64,000 nucleotides of DNA from SAR202 cluster bacterium (GTDB lineage Bacteria; Chloroflexota; Dehalococcoidia; Lucifugimonadales; Lucifugimonadaceae), in the NCBI GenBank assembly GCA_009392285.1, contig VFGU01000012.1, forward strand, positions 100,045 to 164,044, in the 5' to 3' direction. A program made the position numbers and the translations under genes. Positions 46,131 to 55,900 of the stretch are shown in pieces (position 1 is the first letter of the stretch; every line of letters starts with the position of its first letter). Below the pieces are notes generated by a model that saw only the letters and a program-made list of their open reading frames with translations, ran no database searches and had not been told where the DNA came from.

Positions 46131-47195
46131 TTATTCTTCTTCTTCGACTCTTTCAACTAAAGCCTTCATATACCCTATTGCAAATGCAGTTGGAATTCTA
46201 TTTGCCACACCATACTTTTCTTCTTTGTGATGCCAATGAGGATCTGTTGAGTTTCGGTCTGCAAGTGATCCCATTGTTGGATTATGATCAGGTATGATTA
46301 TTCCATCAAAATCAACTTCTTTTAGTACTTTTATAATCTTATACATATCCATATAACCATCGTCTAAGAAGGTTTCTTTAAAATGAGGAAGCGGTTTATC
46401 AACATTCCTAAAATGAATCTTGAATAATTTATTTTGATCTCCAAAATATTTTGCCATTTCAGTTACATTTTTTTCTGTCGTATCTCCGCCTTCAAGCCAA
46501 GTTCCTGCGCATAAGCAAATTCCTATATTAGGACTATCTGCAATTTCTAAAGCTCTTTGATATCCACTAAATGTGCTAAATATGCAACGAGGAACTCCGC
46601 CTAACTTTAACCCAGGAGGATCATCAGGATGAATCCCTATTTTTACTCCTGACTCTTCAATAGTTGGCTTAACAGCCTTGATGTAATATTCAAAATTTTC
46701 CCATAACTCCTCCTCAAAATATTCTCTTGAATGAGTTAGTTCTCCTTTTGAGATAGTTCTTGGTCCTTTTCGGTCGTTAAGATAAAAAGTTTCAGCATTT
46801 ACATTAAATGATCTTCCAAGGGCTCCTCCTCTTGTTGGCTCCTTTGCAGTACTCCAAACTCCACTGGCCATGTGTGCGTAAGTAGAATAAAAAATTCCTG
46901 CTTTACTCAAATCTCTAATATATTGTTTATAATCTTCTATTACCTGATCCCTATCATTTAAATTTAAAACTAAAGAATCATGATTATGTATACTTGAATT
47001 CCCAAATCCATATATTTTTAAGTCATGAGGCTCAAATATCTCTCTTTGCTTCATAAAAAAGTCGTAACTTGCTTCTCCTCTCCCTGCAAAAAGAGTCACA
47101 TAATCAAGCCCTAATTCTTTTATAAATGCAATGTCTTCTTCACTGGGGTTAGGACTTACTTGTGCAGCAATTTTTATTTTTGATTTATTTGTCAT
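46131..47195 (-). CDS. Mannonate dehydratase (UxuA)-like protein
   Basis: GIHPDDPPGLKLGGVPRCIFS, GICLCAGTW, KIHFRNVDKPLPHFKETFLDDGYMDMYK, IIPDHNPTM. Confidence 0.82.
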   Translation of the reverse strand: MTNKSKIKIAAQVSPNPSEEDIAFIKELGLDYVTLFAGRGEASYDFFMKQREIFEPHDLKIYGFGNSSIHNHDSLVLNLNDRDQVIEDYKQYIRDLSKAGIFYSTYAHMASGVWSTAKEPTRGGALGRSFNVNAETFYLNDRKGPRTISKGELTHSREYFEEELWENFEYYIKAVKPTIEESGVKIGIHPDDPPGLKLGGVPRCIFSTFSGYQRALEIADSPNIGICLCAGTWLEGGDTTEKNVTEMAKYFGDQNKLFKIHFRNVDKPLPHFKETFLDDGYMDMYKIIKVLKEVDFDGIIIPDHNPTMGSLADRNSTDPHWHHKEEKYGVANRIPTAFAIGYMKALVERVEEEE

Positions 47196-47255
47196 TTTTA
47201 TTAAATAAATTATGAGTGATAAAATATTAATTAATTTTTATTTTGGGGGATATTT

Positions 47256-47840
47256 ATGAGAATTACAATCACATCTATATTATTTGTCCTGACGCTAGGA
47301 CTATTTGCCTGTGGCGGAGAAGACAGTTCGGACGTAGCTTTTACACAAATTAATCCATCAGAAAAGGTTTATACGTTAGAGGATTTGAAAAGTTTAGGCG
47401 TAAAAAAGGGGAAAACTTACAAGGTTAAGGATCTGCAAGATGCAGAAAGCGCATACTTTGTTTTTTACAAGAAACCTGGGGCAAAAGAAGCAATTGAATA
47501 CGAGATAAGATTTTATCCTAATCATGATTTAGCTATGTCGCCTGGGTTAGACATAGCTAAAGAAAGAGTTGGGCCATATGCTAAATTAAAGAAAGATGAA
47601 GCAACGTGGGCTGAAGGCTTGAAGGATGCTAGGCAGTGTGGTGGAGCAGGAGGAGGAGTTAGTGGTGGTGGAGTAGGTGCAGCCGGAGACCATGCAGTTG
47701 GAAGTTGTTCTTCGCCAAAATACAATGAATTTTTTGTTATAGGGAATATGATTGCATTATGCCAAGGTGAAAATGAAACTGAATCTAGAATTCATTGTGT
47801 TGACCTCCTTTCTTTGATCCAAGGCACTGAAGTTGAATGA
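47256..47840 (+). CDS. Putative lipoprotein, member 2 of the local family
   Basis: LTLGLFACGG lipobox; Gly-rich GGAGGGVSGGGVGAAG; conserved family blocks. Confidence 0.75.
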   Translation: MRITITSILFVLTLGLFACGGEDSSDVAFTQINPSEKVYTLEDLKSLGVKKGKTYKVKDLQDAESAYFVFYKKPGAKEAIEYEIRFYPNHDLAMSPGLDIAKERVGPYAKLKKDEATWAEGLKDARQCGGAGGGVSGGGVGAAGDHAVGSCSSPKYNEFFVIGNMIALCQGENETESRIHCVDLLSLIQGTEVE

Positions 47841-48315
47841 TTTTTTCAAACAAATAAGAATAGTCTTATTTGAAAAAACTTTTGATTTTTCAGGCAGAGC
47901 TTCCAGGAAAGAGTATTGGAGTTTTTGGCTTTTTACACAATTAACGTCTTTAATTTTGTTAATCATGTCTCTTAGAGCAAAACCGTTAGTAATATTTTTT
48001 ATTATTTATATCTTAATACTTTTAATTCCCTCTATGGCTGTCACTGTAAGGAGATTGCATGATGTGAATAAGAGCGCTTTATGGCTTATTGGGTTTGCCC
48101 CTTTTGTTTTAATAGCATACATGTCAATTTTCTTGCTATCTTTGATTTCTCCAGGTAATCAAACTTCTGTGCAGATGGATATTTTCCAAATTTTTCTAAT
48201 TTTGACATATGTGTTTGGTATAGTTGCAACCGCATTGTGGTATTGCTTTCCAATATTTATGTTTTTAGTTCAAGAAGGCAACCAAGAAGAAAATCGTTTT
48301 GGTTCAAATAAATAA
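47833..48315 (+). CDS. DUF805 membrane protein
   Basis: FDFSGRASRKEYWSFWLFTQL, VTVRRLHDVNKSALW. Confidence 0.88.
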   Translation: MNDFFKQIRIVLFEKTFDFSGRASRKEYWSFWLFTQLTSLILLIMSLRAKPLVIFFIIYILILLIPSMAVTVRRLHDVNKSALWLIGFAPFVLIAYMSIFLLSLISPGNQTSVQMDIFQIFLILTYVFGIVATALWYCFPIFMFLVQEGNQEENRFGSNK

Positions 48316-48351
48316 AATTCTTAAAAAATGTAGAATAAGGAAATAATAAAA

Positions 48352-48930
48352 ATGAATAATATATATAAAACAATTTTAATAACTTTTAGCCTTATATTAA
48401 TTATAGGATGTTCTTCGGGTAACGATGATGCGCCTGTAGGAGTTGGAAAAATTGTCACTAGCGACGTAATTTATAGTTTGGATGATTTTACTGGATCTCC
48501 TGTTAAGTTTAAGAAATCAAAAGAATATTCTGTTGAGCAATTAACATATGCAAAACAAGTTTTCTTTGGATTCAGGAAATTTGAAGAGCCTGTAGATTAT
48601 GAAATTAGATTTTTTGACTCTCATGATGATGCCCTTAATGGTGAAACTCTAGTTAGAGAAAGGGCGGGAACGGAAGAAGAGATAAAACTTAAAAAAGACG
48701 AAGCTGTATTCACTGAAGGTTTGAAAGATGTTCGAGAATGTGTTGGTTCTGGTTCCCAAAGAGGTATGGGGGGTGATACTAGTGGAGGAGCCGGTGTAGG
48801 TGGTCATTGCTTAAATTCTAAGTATAAAAATTATGTGATTCAAGGCAACTTTATTCTCCTGTGTCATGGTATTGACCCAAAAGACTCTTTAGAAAACTGT
48901 GAAAAGTTATTGGCACTTTTAGAAAAATAA
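48352..48930 (+). CDS. Putative lipoprotein, member 3 of the local family
   Basis: LILIIGCSSG lipobox; VIYSLDDF, DYEIRFFDSHDDAL, FTEGLKDVRECVGSG, YVIQGNFILLCHG. Confidence 0.75.
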   Translation: MNNIYKTILITFSLILIIGCSSGNDDAPVGVGKIVTSDVIYSLDDFTGSPVKFKKSKEYSVEQLTYAKQVFFGFRKFEEPVDYEIRFFDSHDDALNGETLVRERAGTEEEIKLKKDEAVFTEGLKDVRECVGSGSQRGMGGDTSGGAGVGGHCLNSKYKNYVIQGNFILLCHGIDPKDSLENCEKLLALLEK

Positions 48931-49029
48931 AGCCAAAAGTCTTGATCAAATCATCATTACGTGGATAATAACTATATGATTGGTAATTAATTGAAATTTC
49001 CATTTAAATTGAATTGACGGAGGTCACAT

Positions 49030-49893
49030 ATGCATCCATTTAATTATTATGCTCCAGAGACAATAAATGAGGCTACTGAGATACTGAAGAAATACGGTGA
49101 TAGGGCTAGGTGTCTTGCCGGCGGAACTGATGTGCTTGTTCAGGCTAGAGGAGAAAAGTTTGAACTTGATGCAATAGTTGATGTAAAAAAGATTCCTCAA
49201 CTTACAAAATTAGAATGGACTGATTCTCATTTGATTATTGGCGCAGCCACTCCTTGTCATGTTCTATATGAAGACTCTAAGGTTTGCGATTTATTCCCAG
49301 GCATAGTTGATTCAGCATTCTTAATTGGAGGTATTCAGATTCAGTCTAGAGCCAGCTTAGGAGGAAATTTATGTAATGCCTCTCCAAGCGCTGATGCAAT
49401 TTGCTCTTTAATTGTTCATGAAACTACCTGCGAAATTGCTGGACCTAATGGAACAAGAGAGATTCCAGTTGAAGATATGTGTACAGGACCAGGTAAGAAT
49501 GCATTAGAAAATGGAGAATTCTTAGTTTCTTTGAAGATACCATTAAAAAAAGGTGAGTTCTCTGCTTCTTACGAAAGATTTATTCCTAGGAATGAGATGG
49601 ATATAGCAGTAGCAGCAGTTGCATCATCTCTTGAATTAAGTAATGGAAAAGTTTCATCCTGTAGGGTTGCATTAGCTGCTGTGGGACCAACTCCAATATT
49701 TGCAAAAGAAGCTTCTGAATTATTAGTTGGTAAAGAGCCAACAGATGAAAATATAAAAAAAGTTTCTGAAAAGGCTAAGGACATTGCTAGTCCTATTGCT
49801 GATATGAGAGGAACAGTTGAACATAGAAAAGATTTAATTGAAGTTCTTACTAGAAGGACAATATCAAAAGCACTAGAAAGAGCAGGAGGATAA
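49030..49893 (+). CDS. Molybdenum hydroxylase FAD-binding (medium) subunit
   Basis: MHPFNYYAPETINEA, LAGGTDVLVQARG, IGGIQIQSRASLGGNLCNASPSAD. Confidence 0.93.
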   Translation: MHPFNYYAPETINEATEILKKYGDRARCLAGGTDVLVQARGEKFELDAIVDVKKIPQLTKLEWTDSHLIIGAATPCHVLYEDSKVCDLFPGIVDSAFLIGGIQIQSRASLGGNLCNASPSADAICSLIVHETTCEIAGPNGTREIPVEDMCTGPGKNALENGEFLVSLKIPLKKGEFSASYERFIPRNEMDIAVAAVASSLELSNGKVSSCRVALAAVGPTPIFAKEASELLVGKEPTDENIKKVSEKAKDIASPIADMRGTVEHRKDLIEVLTRRTISKALERAGG

Positions 49894-49894
49894 A

Positions 49895-50380
49895 ATGGCT
49901 GAGAATAAAGTAAAGAAGGTTGCAGTAAATACAACAATTAATGGGGAAGAGATGGATATACTTGTAGACCCATACGTAAGTCTTTTAGAAACACTACGAG
50001 AAGTGATTGGGATTACAGGAACCAAAGAAGGTTGCAATGACGGAAACTGTGGAGCCTGTACTGTTAACTTAGATGGAAGAATTGTAGATTCTTGTCTTGT
50101 TTTAGGAGTAGAGGTAGAAGGTAAAAATGTTGAAACAGTTGAAGGTATGGCAACTCCTGATGGCCTTCATCCTCTTCAGCAGGCATTTCTAGAAGAAGCT
50201 GCTCTGCAGTGTGGGATCTGTACTCCAGGTTTTCTTGTTTCAGCCAAAGCCCTACTAGATAATGAACCTGACCCCTCTGAAGAAAGAATAAGGCACTGGC
50301 TGGCAGGTAATTTATGCAGATGTACTGGTTATGACAAAATCGTGAAAGCAGTGTCTAAAGCTTCAAAGAAATCAAAGTAA
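49895..50380 (+). CDS. Molybdenum hydroxylase 2Fe-2S (small) subunit
   Basis: GTKEGCNDGNCGACTVNLDGR, ALQCGICTPGFLVSA, GNLCRCTGYDKIV. Confidence 0.95.
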   Translation: MAENKVKKVAVNTTINGEEMDILVDPYVSLLETLREVIGITGTKEGCNDGNCGACTVNLDGRIVDSCLVLGVEVEGKNVETVEGMATPDGLHPLQQAFLEEAALQCGICTPGFLVSAKALLDNEPDPSEERIRHWLAGNLCRCTGYDKIVKAVSKASKKSK

Positions 50381-50391
50381 AGGAGTAAGAA

Positions 50392-52665
50392 ATGGTATCA
50401 ACTTCAGAGAATAAAAATTATAAAGTAATTGGCACAAGGCCTATAAGGCATGATGGTTATGACAAAGTTACTGGAAGAGCACAGTATGGTGCAGATATTA
50501 AACTTCCTGGAATGTTAATAGGGGCAGTTCTTAGAAGTCCTTATGCACATGCAAAAATTAAATCAATAGATACTTCTGAAGCCGAGAAGATGGATGGAGT
50601 TTTCGCAGTTATGACTTCAAAAGATTTACCTAGGTTGGGTGATGTAGTTAGAGGAAACTCAGAAGAATCGGGATCAGAAAAACATCTAAGTGAAAATGTT
50701 ATGGCCTTCGATAAAGTTTTATATAAAGGTCATGTAGTGGCAGGTGTTGCCGCAAAAGATCAAAATACTGCATTTGAAGCAGTAAAAAAAATTAAGGTAG
50801 ATTATGAAGTTTTAAAACCAGTTATAAATGTTGACCAAGCAATGGCGAAAGATGCTCCAATTTTACACGAAGATTACTCTGGAGATCATTTAGGAAAAAA
50901 AGTAAAAAATAGTAATATTGCTGCTCATGCAAGGCATGAGATTGGAGATATTGATGATGGCTTCAAGAAGTCAGATTTAGTAGTGGAAAAAGAAGTTGAT
51001 ATGCAGACTGTTCATCAGGGTTATATAGAACCTCATACTGGTACAGCAGTGTGGGATGAGGAGGATAGAGTTAAAGTTTGGACAAGTACCCAAGGATCAT
51101 TTTCTGTTAGAGATAGTGTATCTAAAGTATTAGAATTAGATGTATCTAGAGTTAAAGTGACTCCTATGGAGATAGGAGGAGGTTTTGGCGGAAAAATTCC
51201 TATTTACTTGGAGCCAATAGCAGCTGTGCTTTCAAAAAAGACTAGAAGACCTGTTAAAGCAATGATGAGCAGGACGGATGTATTCGATGCCACTGGCCCT
51301 GGCCCTGGCGGTAAAGTAAAAGTAAAAATTGGAATTGACTCAGAAGGAAAAATTTTAGCAGCATATGCTGATATAAGACTTGAAGCAGGTGCATACCCTG
51401 AAGCATTCATTGAAGCGGCAGCTAAGTGTGTGTTTTCTTGCTATGATGTTCCTTCTATGAAGATTGATGCTTATGATGTTTTAGTAAATAAGCCAAGTTC
51501 TGCCCCTTATAGAGCGCCAGCCTCCCCTCAAGTTGCATTTGCTACTGAAACAGTTGTTGACGAAATTTGTGAGATCAAAGGTTACGATCCTATTGACTTT
51601 AGACTCAAGAATGTTGCAGAGAAGGGCACAAGAACAGCTTTAGGCCCTAAATACAGAACTATTGGATTAAAAGAGTGTTTAGAGGCTGCAAAAAACTCTG
51701 ACCATTGGAAATCAAATCTAGATTCAAACCCAAGTCCGGGCAAGAAAAGAGGAAGAGGTATAGCAAGTGGCTATTGGTTTAATATCGGATTCAAGTCTTC
51801 CGTAAATCTTTCACTTAATCCTGACGGCAAAGTAGCACTTACTGAAGGATCAACTGATATTGGAGGATCAAGAGCTTCGATTGCTATGCAGGCAGCTGAG
51901 GTGTTGGGAATTCCCGCGGAAGATGTAAGACCTTCTGTTGTAGATACAGATAGCATTGGGATTACTGATGTTACTGGAGGCAGCCGTACTACTTACGCAA
52001 CAGGATATGCTGCATACAATGCTGCCCATAAATTAATAGAAGAGATTATTGAGAAAGCTGCTTTGAAATGGGATATTAGCAAAGATCATATAGAATATTC
52101 TGATGGAATTGTGAAATCAAAAACTGATTCAGAGTTAAAAATGACATTGAAGGAAATTGCTGATGACCCTCCTGGAGGACCTATAGTTTCATCAGCATCA
52201 GTTGACTTAGAAGAAGCCGGAGGTGGTTTTGCAGTTCATATTGCAGACCTAGAAATTGATGAAGAAACTGGGAAGACAGATGTCGTAAACTATACTGCCA
52301 TTCAAGATGTTGGAAAAGCAATTCACCCTTCTTATGTTGAAGGTCAGATGCAAGGAGGGGCTGCTCAAGGAATAGGATGGGCCTTGAATGAAGAATATTT
52401 TATGAACGAAGATGGAGTAATGCTTAACTCAAGTTACTTGGATTACAGAATGCCTATAGCACTAGATCTTCCTATGATTGATACTATTATGATTGAAGTA
52501 CCAAGCGAGGAACATCCTTATGGAGTTAGAGGAGTAGGTGAACCTCCTATTGTTCCGCCAGTTCCAGCTATTGGAAATGCAATCAATGATGCTTTAGGGT
52601 TGAGGCTACTTAGCACTCCTATGAAACCTTCTAAGATTACAGAAGCTTTAAAAAGAAAAAAATAA
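50392..52665 (+). CDS. Molybdenum hydroxylase molybdopterin-binding (large) subunit, xanthine dehydrogenase family
   Basis: RHDGYDKVTGRAQYGADI, GGGFGGKIPIYLEP, active-site loop SAPYRAPASPQ, GGSRTTYATG, GVGEPPIVPPVPAIGNAI. Confidence 0.93.
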   Translation: MVSTSENKNYKVIGTRPIRHDGYDKVTGRAQYGADIKLPGMLIGAVLRSPYAHAKIKSIDTSEAEKMDGVFAVMTSKDLPRLGDVVRGNSEESGSEKHLSENVMAFDKVLYKGHVVAGVAAKDQNTAFEAVKKIKVDYEVLKPVINVDQAMAKDAPILHEDYSGDHLGKKVKNSNIAAHARHEIGDIDDGFKKSDLVVEKEVDMQTVHQGYIEPHTGTAVWDEEDRVKVWTSTQGSFSVRDSVSKVLELDVSRVKVTPMEIGGGFGGKIPIYLEPIAAVLSKKTRRPVKAMMSRTDVFDATGPGPGGKVKVKIGIDSEGKILAAYADIRLEAGAYPEAFIEAAAKCVFSCYDVPSMKIDAYDVLVNKPSSAPYRAPASPQVAFATETVVDEICEIKGYDPIDFRLKNVAEKGTRTALGPKYRTIGLKECLEAAKNSDHWKSNLDSNPSPGKKRGRGIASGYWFNIGFKSSVNLSLNPDGKVALTEGSTDIGGSRASIAMQAAEVLGIPAEDVRPSVVDTDSIGITDVTGGSRTTYATGYAAYNAAHKLIEEIIEKAALKWDISKDHIEYSDGIVKSKTDSELKMTLKEIADDPPGGPIVSSASVDLEEAGGGFAVHIADLEIDEETGKTDVVNYTAIQDVGKAIHPSYVEGQMQGGAAQGIGWALNEEYFMNEDGVMLNSSYLDYRMPIALDLPMIDTIMIEVPSEEHPYGVRGVGEPPIVPPVPAIGNAINDALGLRLLSTPMKPSKITEALKRKK

Positions 52666-52672
52666 TTTTCTA

Positions 52673-52939
52673 ATGATAAAAATCTTTCTTCCTTATAAGA
52701 TAAGAGAAACTCTTGGCGTGCCTACAGAGATAGAAGCTGATGGTTCTAATCTTAGGAATCTTATTGACCATATAGAAGATGCATATCCAGGTGTTAAAGA
52801 TTATTTAGTTGATGAAGGGAAATTGAAACCAGGGATGTCTGCAGTAATTGATGGAAAAACAACAAGATTAGGTTTAATTCATAAATTGGATGATGTGTCT
52901 GAAATACATTTTCTTCCCTCTATAGCTGGTGGATCATAA
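52673..52939 (+). CDS. MoaD/ThiS-like ubiquitin-fold protein ending GGS
   Basis: IKIFLPYKIRETLG..., FLPSIAGGS C-terminus; overlaps ileS start. Confidence 0.85.
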   Translation: MIKIFLPYKIRETLGVPTEIEADGSNLRNLIDHIEDAYPGVKDYLVDEGKLKPGMSAVIDGKTTRLGLIHKLDDVSEIHFLPSIAGGS

Positions 52940-55900
52940 TGAAGGATAATAAACAATTTCCTGATTTAAATTCTAAACCTAATTTTTCCGAAATTGAAGA
53001 AGAAATATTAAAATTTTGGGGTAAGGACGAAACTTTTAATAAAACACTCAATAAAGGCCAATCTTCAGAGTTTGTTTTTTATGACGGACCCCCATTTGCT
53101 AACGGATTGCCTCATTACGGACATTTGTTGACTGGATTTGTTAAAGATATAATTCCTAGATTTCAAACTATGCTTGGCAACAAAGTTGATCGCAGATTTG
53201 GCTGGGATTGTCATGGCTTGCCGGCTGAAATGGAATCAGAGAAAGAATTAGGAGTTTCTGGAAGAGCCGAAATAATTAAATTTGGAGTAGGAAACTTTAA
53301 TGATCATTGCCAAAAATCGGTTATGAAATATACCCAAGAATGGGAAAAGTCAGTAAATAGACAAGCAAGATGGGTTGATTTTGATAACGACTATAAAACT
53401 ATGGATATATCTTATATGGAATCTGTAATATGGGCCTTCAAAGAATTGTGGAAAAAAGGTTTGGTCTATGAGAAAGACAGGGTGATGCCTTACTCTTGGA
53501 AAGCTGAGACTCCTATATCAAATTTTGAAACAAGACTTGATGACTCATATAGAGAAAGGGAAGATCCTGCGGTTACTGTTAAGTTTAATTTATCTGAAAA
53601 ATCAGAATACCCTAATACCAGTATTTTGATTTGGACTACCACCCCTTGGACATTACCTTCAAATTTGGCAGTTGCTGTAAATAAGGAATTAGATTATTTA
53701 CTTATTAGCAATGGATCTGAAAATTTAATAATAGGAGAATTTGCATTATCAAAATATGAAAATGAATTAACTGAATTTAAAATTGAAAAGAAAATGGTTG
53801 GATCTGATCTTGTTGGTTTAGAGTATAGCCCTGTATTTAAATATTTTGAAAAACAACCCAATGCATTTAGGATACTTCCCGCAGAATTTGTAAATACAGA
53901 GGAAGGAACTGGAATTGTTCATATGGCTCCTGGGTTTGGAGAAGACGATCAAACTATTTGTGAAGAAAATAATATAAAAACAGTTTGTCCAGTTGACTCT
54001 AGAGGTCAATTTACATCTGAAGTTTCTGACTATTCTGGGCAACTAGTTTTCGATTCTAATCCTAAAATTATAAAAAAATTAAAATTGGAGGGATATCTAG
54101 TTAAGCACGAAAATTATAAACATAATTATCCTCATAGTTGGAGAACAGATGAACCTTTGATTTATAAGACTCTCAATTCTTGGTATGTAGAAGTATCAAA
54201 ATTCAGAGACAATATGGTAGAAAATAATCAAAAGATTAATTGGATACCCGATCATATAAAGGAAGGAGCATTTGGTAACTGGCTTGCTGGCGCAAGAGAT
54301 TGGTCTATTAGTAGAAATAGATTTTGGGGGACTCCTATACCTGTTTGGAAAAGTGATGATCCAAATTATCCAAGAATTGATGTTTATGGGAGCCTTGATG
54401 AAATAGAGTCAGATTTCGGAGTAAGACCAAAGAATTTGCACAGACCATATATTGATGAATTAACTAGACCAAACCCTGATGACCCCTCAGGAAAGAGTAC
54501 TATGAGACGAGTCGAAGAGGTTTTTGATTGTTGGTTCGAGTCTGGATCAATGCCTTTTGCTCAAGTTCACTACCCTTTTGAAAATAAAGAATGGTTTGAG
54601 TCTCATTTTCCTGCTGATTTTATTGTTGAGTACATAGCTCAAACCAGAGGCTGGTTTTATACACTTATGGTTTTATCAACAGCATTATTTGATAAACCTC
54701 CTTTTTTGAATGCAATTGGGCATGGAGTAGTTGTTGATGAAAAAGGATTAAAATTATCTAAGAGATTAAATAATTATCCAGAGCCTGAAGCAGTGTGGAA
54801 AAATTTTGGAGCCGATGCTCTTAGATGGTTTTTAGTTTCATCCCCAATACTTAGAGGGCAAAATTTAATGATGGACAGCACTGGTTCTGGGATAGATTCT
54901 TCTTTGAGGCAAGTGATAGTTCCTCTGTGGAATTCAGTATACTTTTTTAATCTTTATTGTAATTTAGAAAATTACAAGCCTAATATAATTTATAAGGCAA
55001 ATTTACCTATTGATAAATATATTTTATCTAAATCTAAAAGAGCTTCTTTGGATGTAAAAGATTATTTAAGCAACTATGATATTACAGGGGCATGTGGCGT
55101 TATTTCTGAATTTATTGATACATTAAATAATTGGTACATAAGAAGATCTCGTAATAGATTCTGGGCCAAAGCAGACACTGCATCAGCGACTGATGCTTAC
55201 GATACATTATATACAGTATTAAATATATTATTGAAAATAATCGCTCCTCTATCTCCTCTTGTTTCAGAGAAATTATTTATGAATTTAAATGATGGTAAGT
55301 CTGTTCATTTGGAGGATTGGCCCGATGTTTCAGGAATTGAACCAAACGATAAATTGATAGAAGAAATGGATATTATACGAAAGGTAGTTTCTACTTCATT
55401 ATCCATAAGAAAGATAAATAAAATAAGAGTTAGACAACCTTTAAATATGCTTAAAATTCAATCGGATGAAGGTGAATGGATAGAGAATTATTTTGAGTTA
55501 ATAAAGGAAGAAGTAAATATAAAAAACATAAATATTGAGAAAATAAAAAATAGTGAGAATTCTGTTCAATTGAAGATAAATCCAAGGATGCTTGGTCCTC
55601 GGATTGGCAAGAAAGTTCAAGAATGTATCCAGTTGGCAAAAGCAGGAAAGTGGAAGGAAGAAAACGGAGTTGTGATTGTTGGTGATTTTGAACTTGAAGA
55701 AGGGGAATATGATATCGAAACAATGATTAATGATGACCCTAGTTCTCAGCTAATAGAAGGGACTAATTTTATAATTGAACTTGATCTTTCAATCGATGAA
55801 GTTTTGAGAAAAGAAGGTATAACTAGAGATTTAATAAGGGCTGTGCAAAACACTAGAAGAGAAAAAGGGCTTGATGTGTCTGATTTTATTAGAATTAATA

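Noticed and set aside
47522-47725. Proline-rich minus-strand ORF (PTPPPLTPPPAPP)
   Set aside because: Simply the antisense reading of the Gly-rich loop of the plus-strand lipoprotein
49569-49937. 122-aa minus-strand ORF over the FAD-subunit/2Fe-2S boundary
   Set aside because: Antisense to conserved Mo-hydroxylase subunits
49030-52665. Form I aerobic CO dehydrogenase (coxMSL)
   Set aside because: Subunit order fits, but the large-subunit active loop is PYRAPASP, not AYRCSFR, so CO oxidation cannot be claimed
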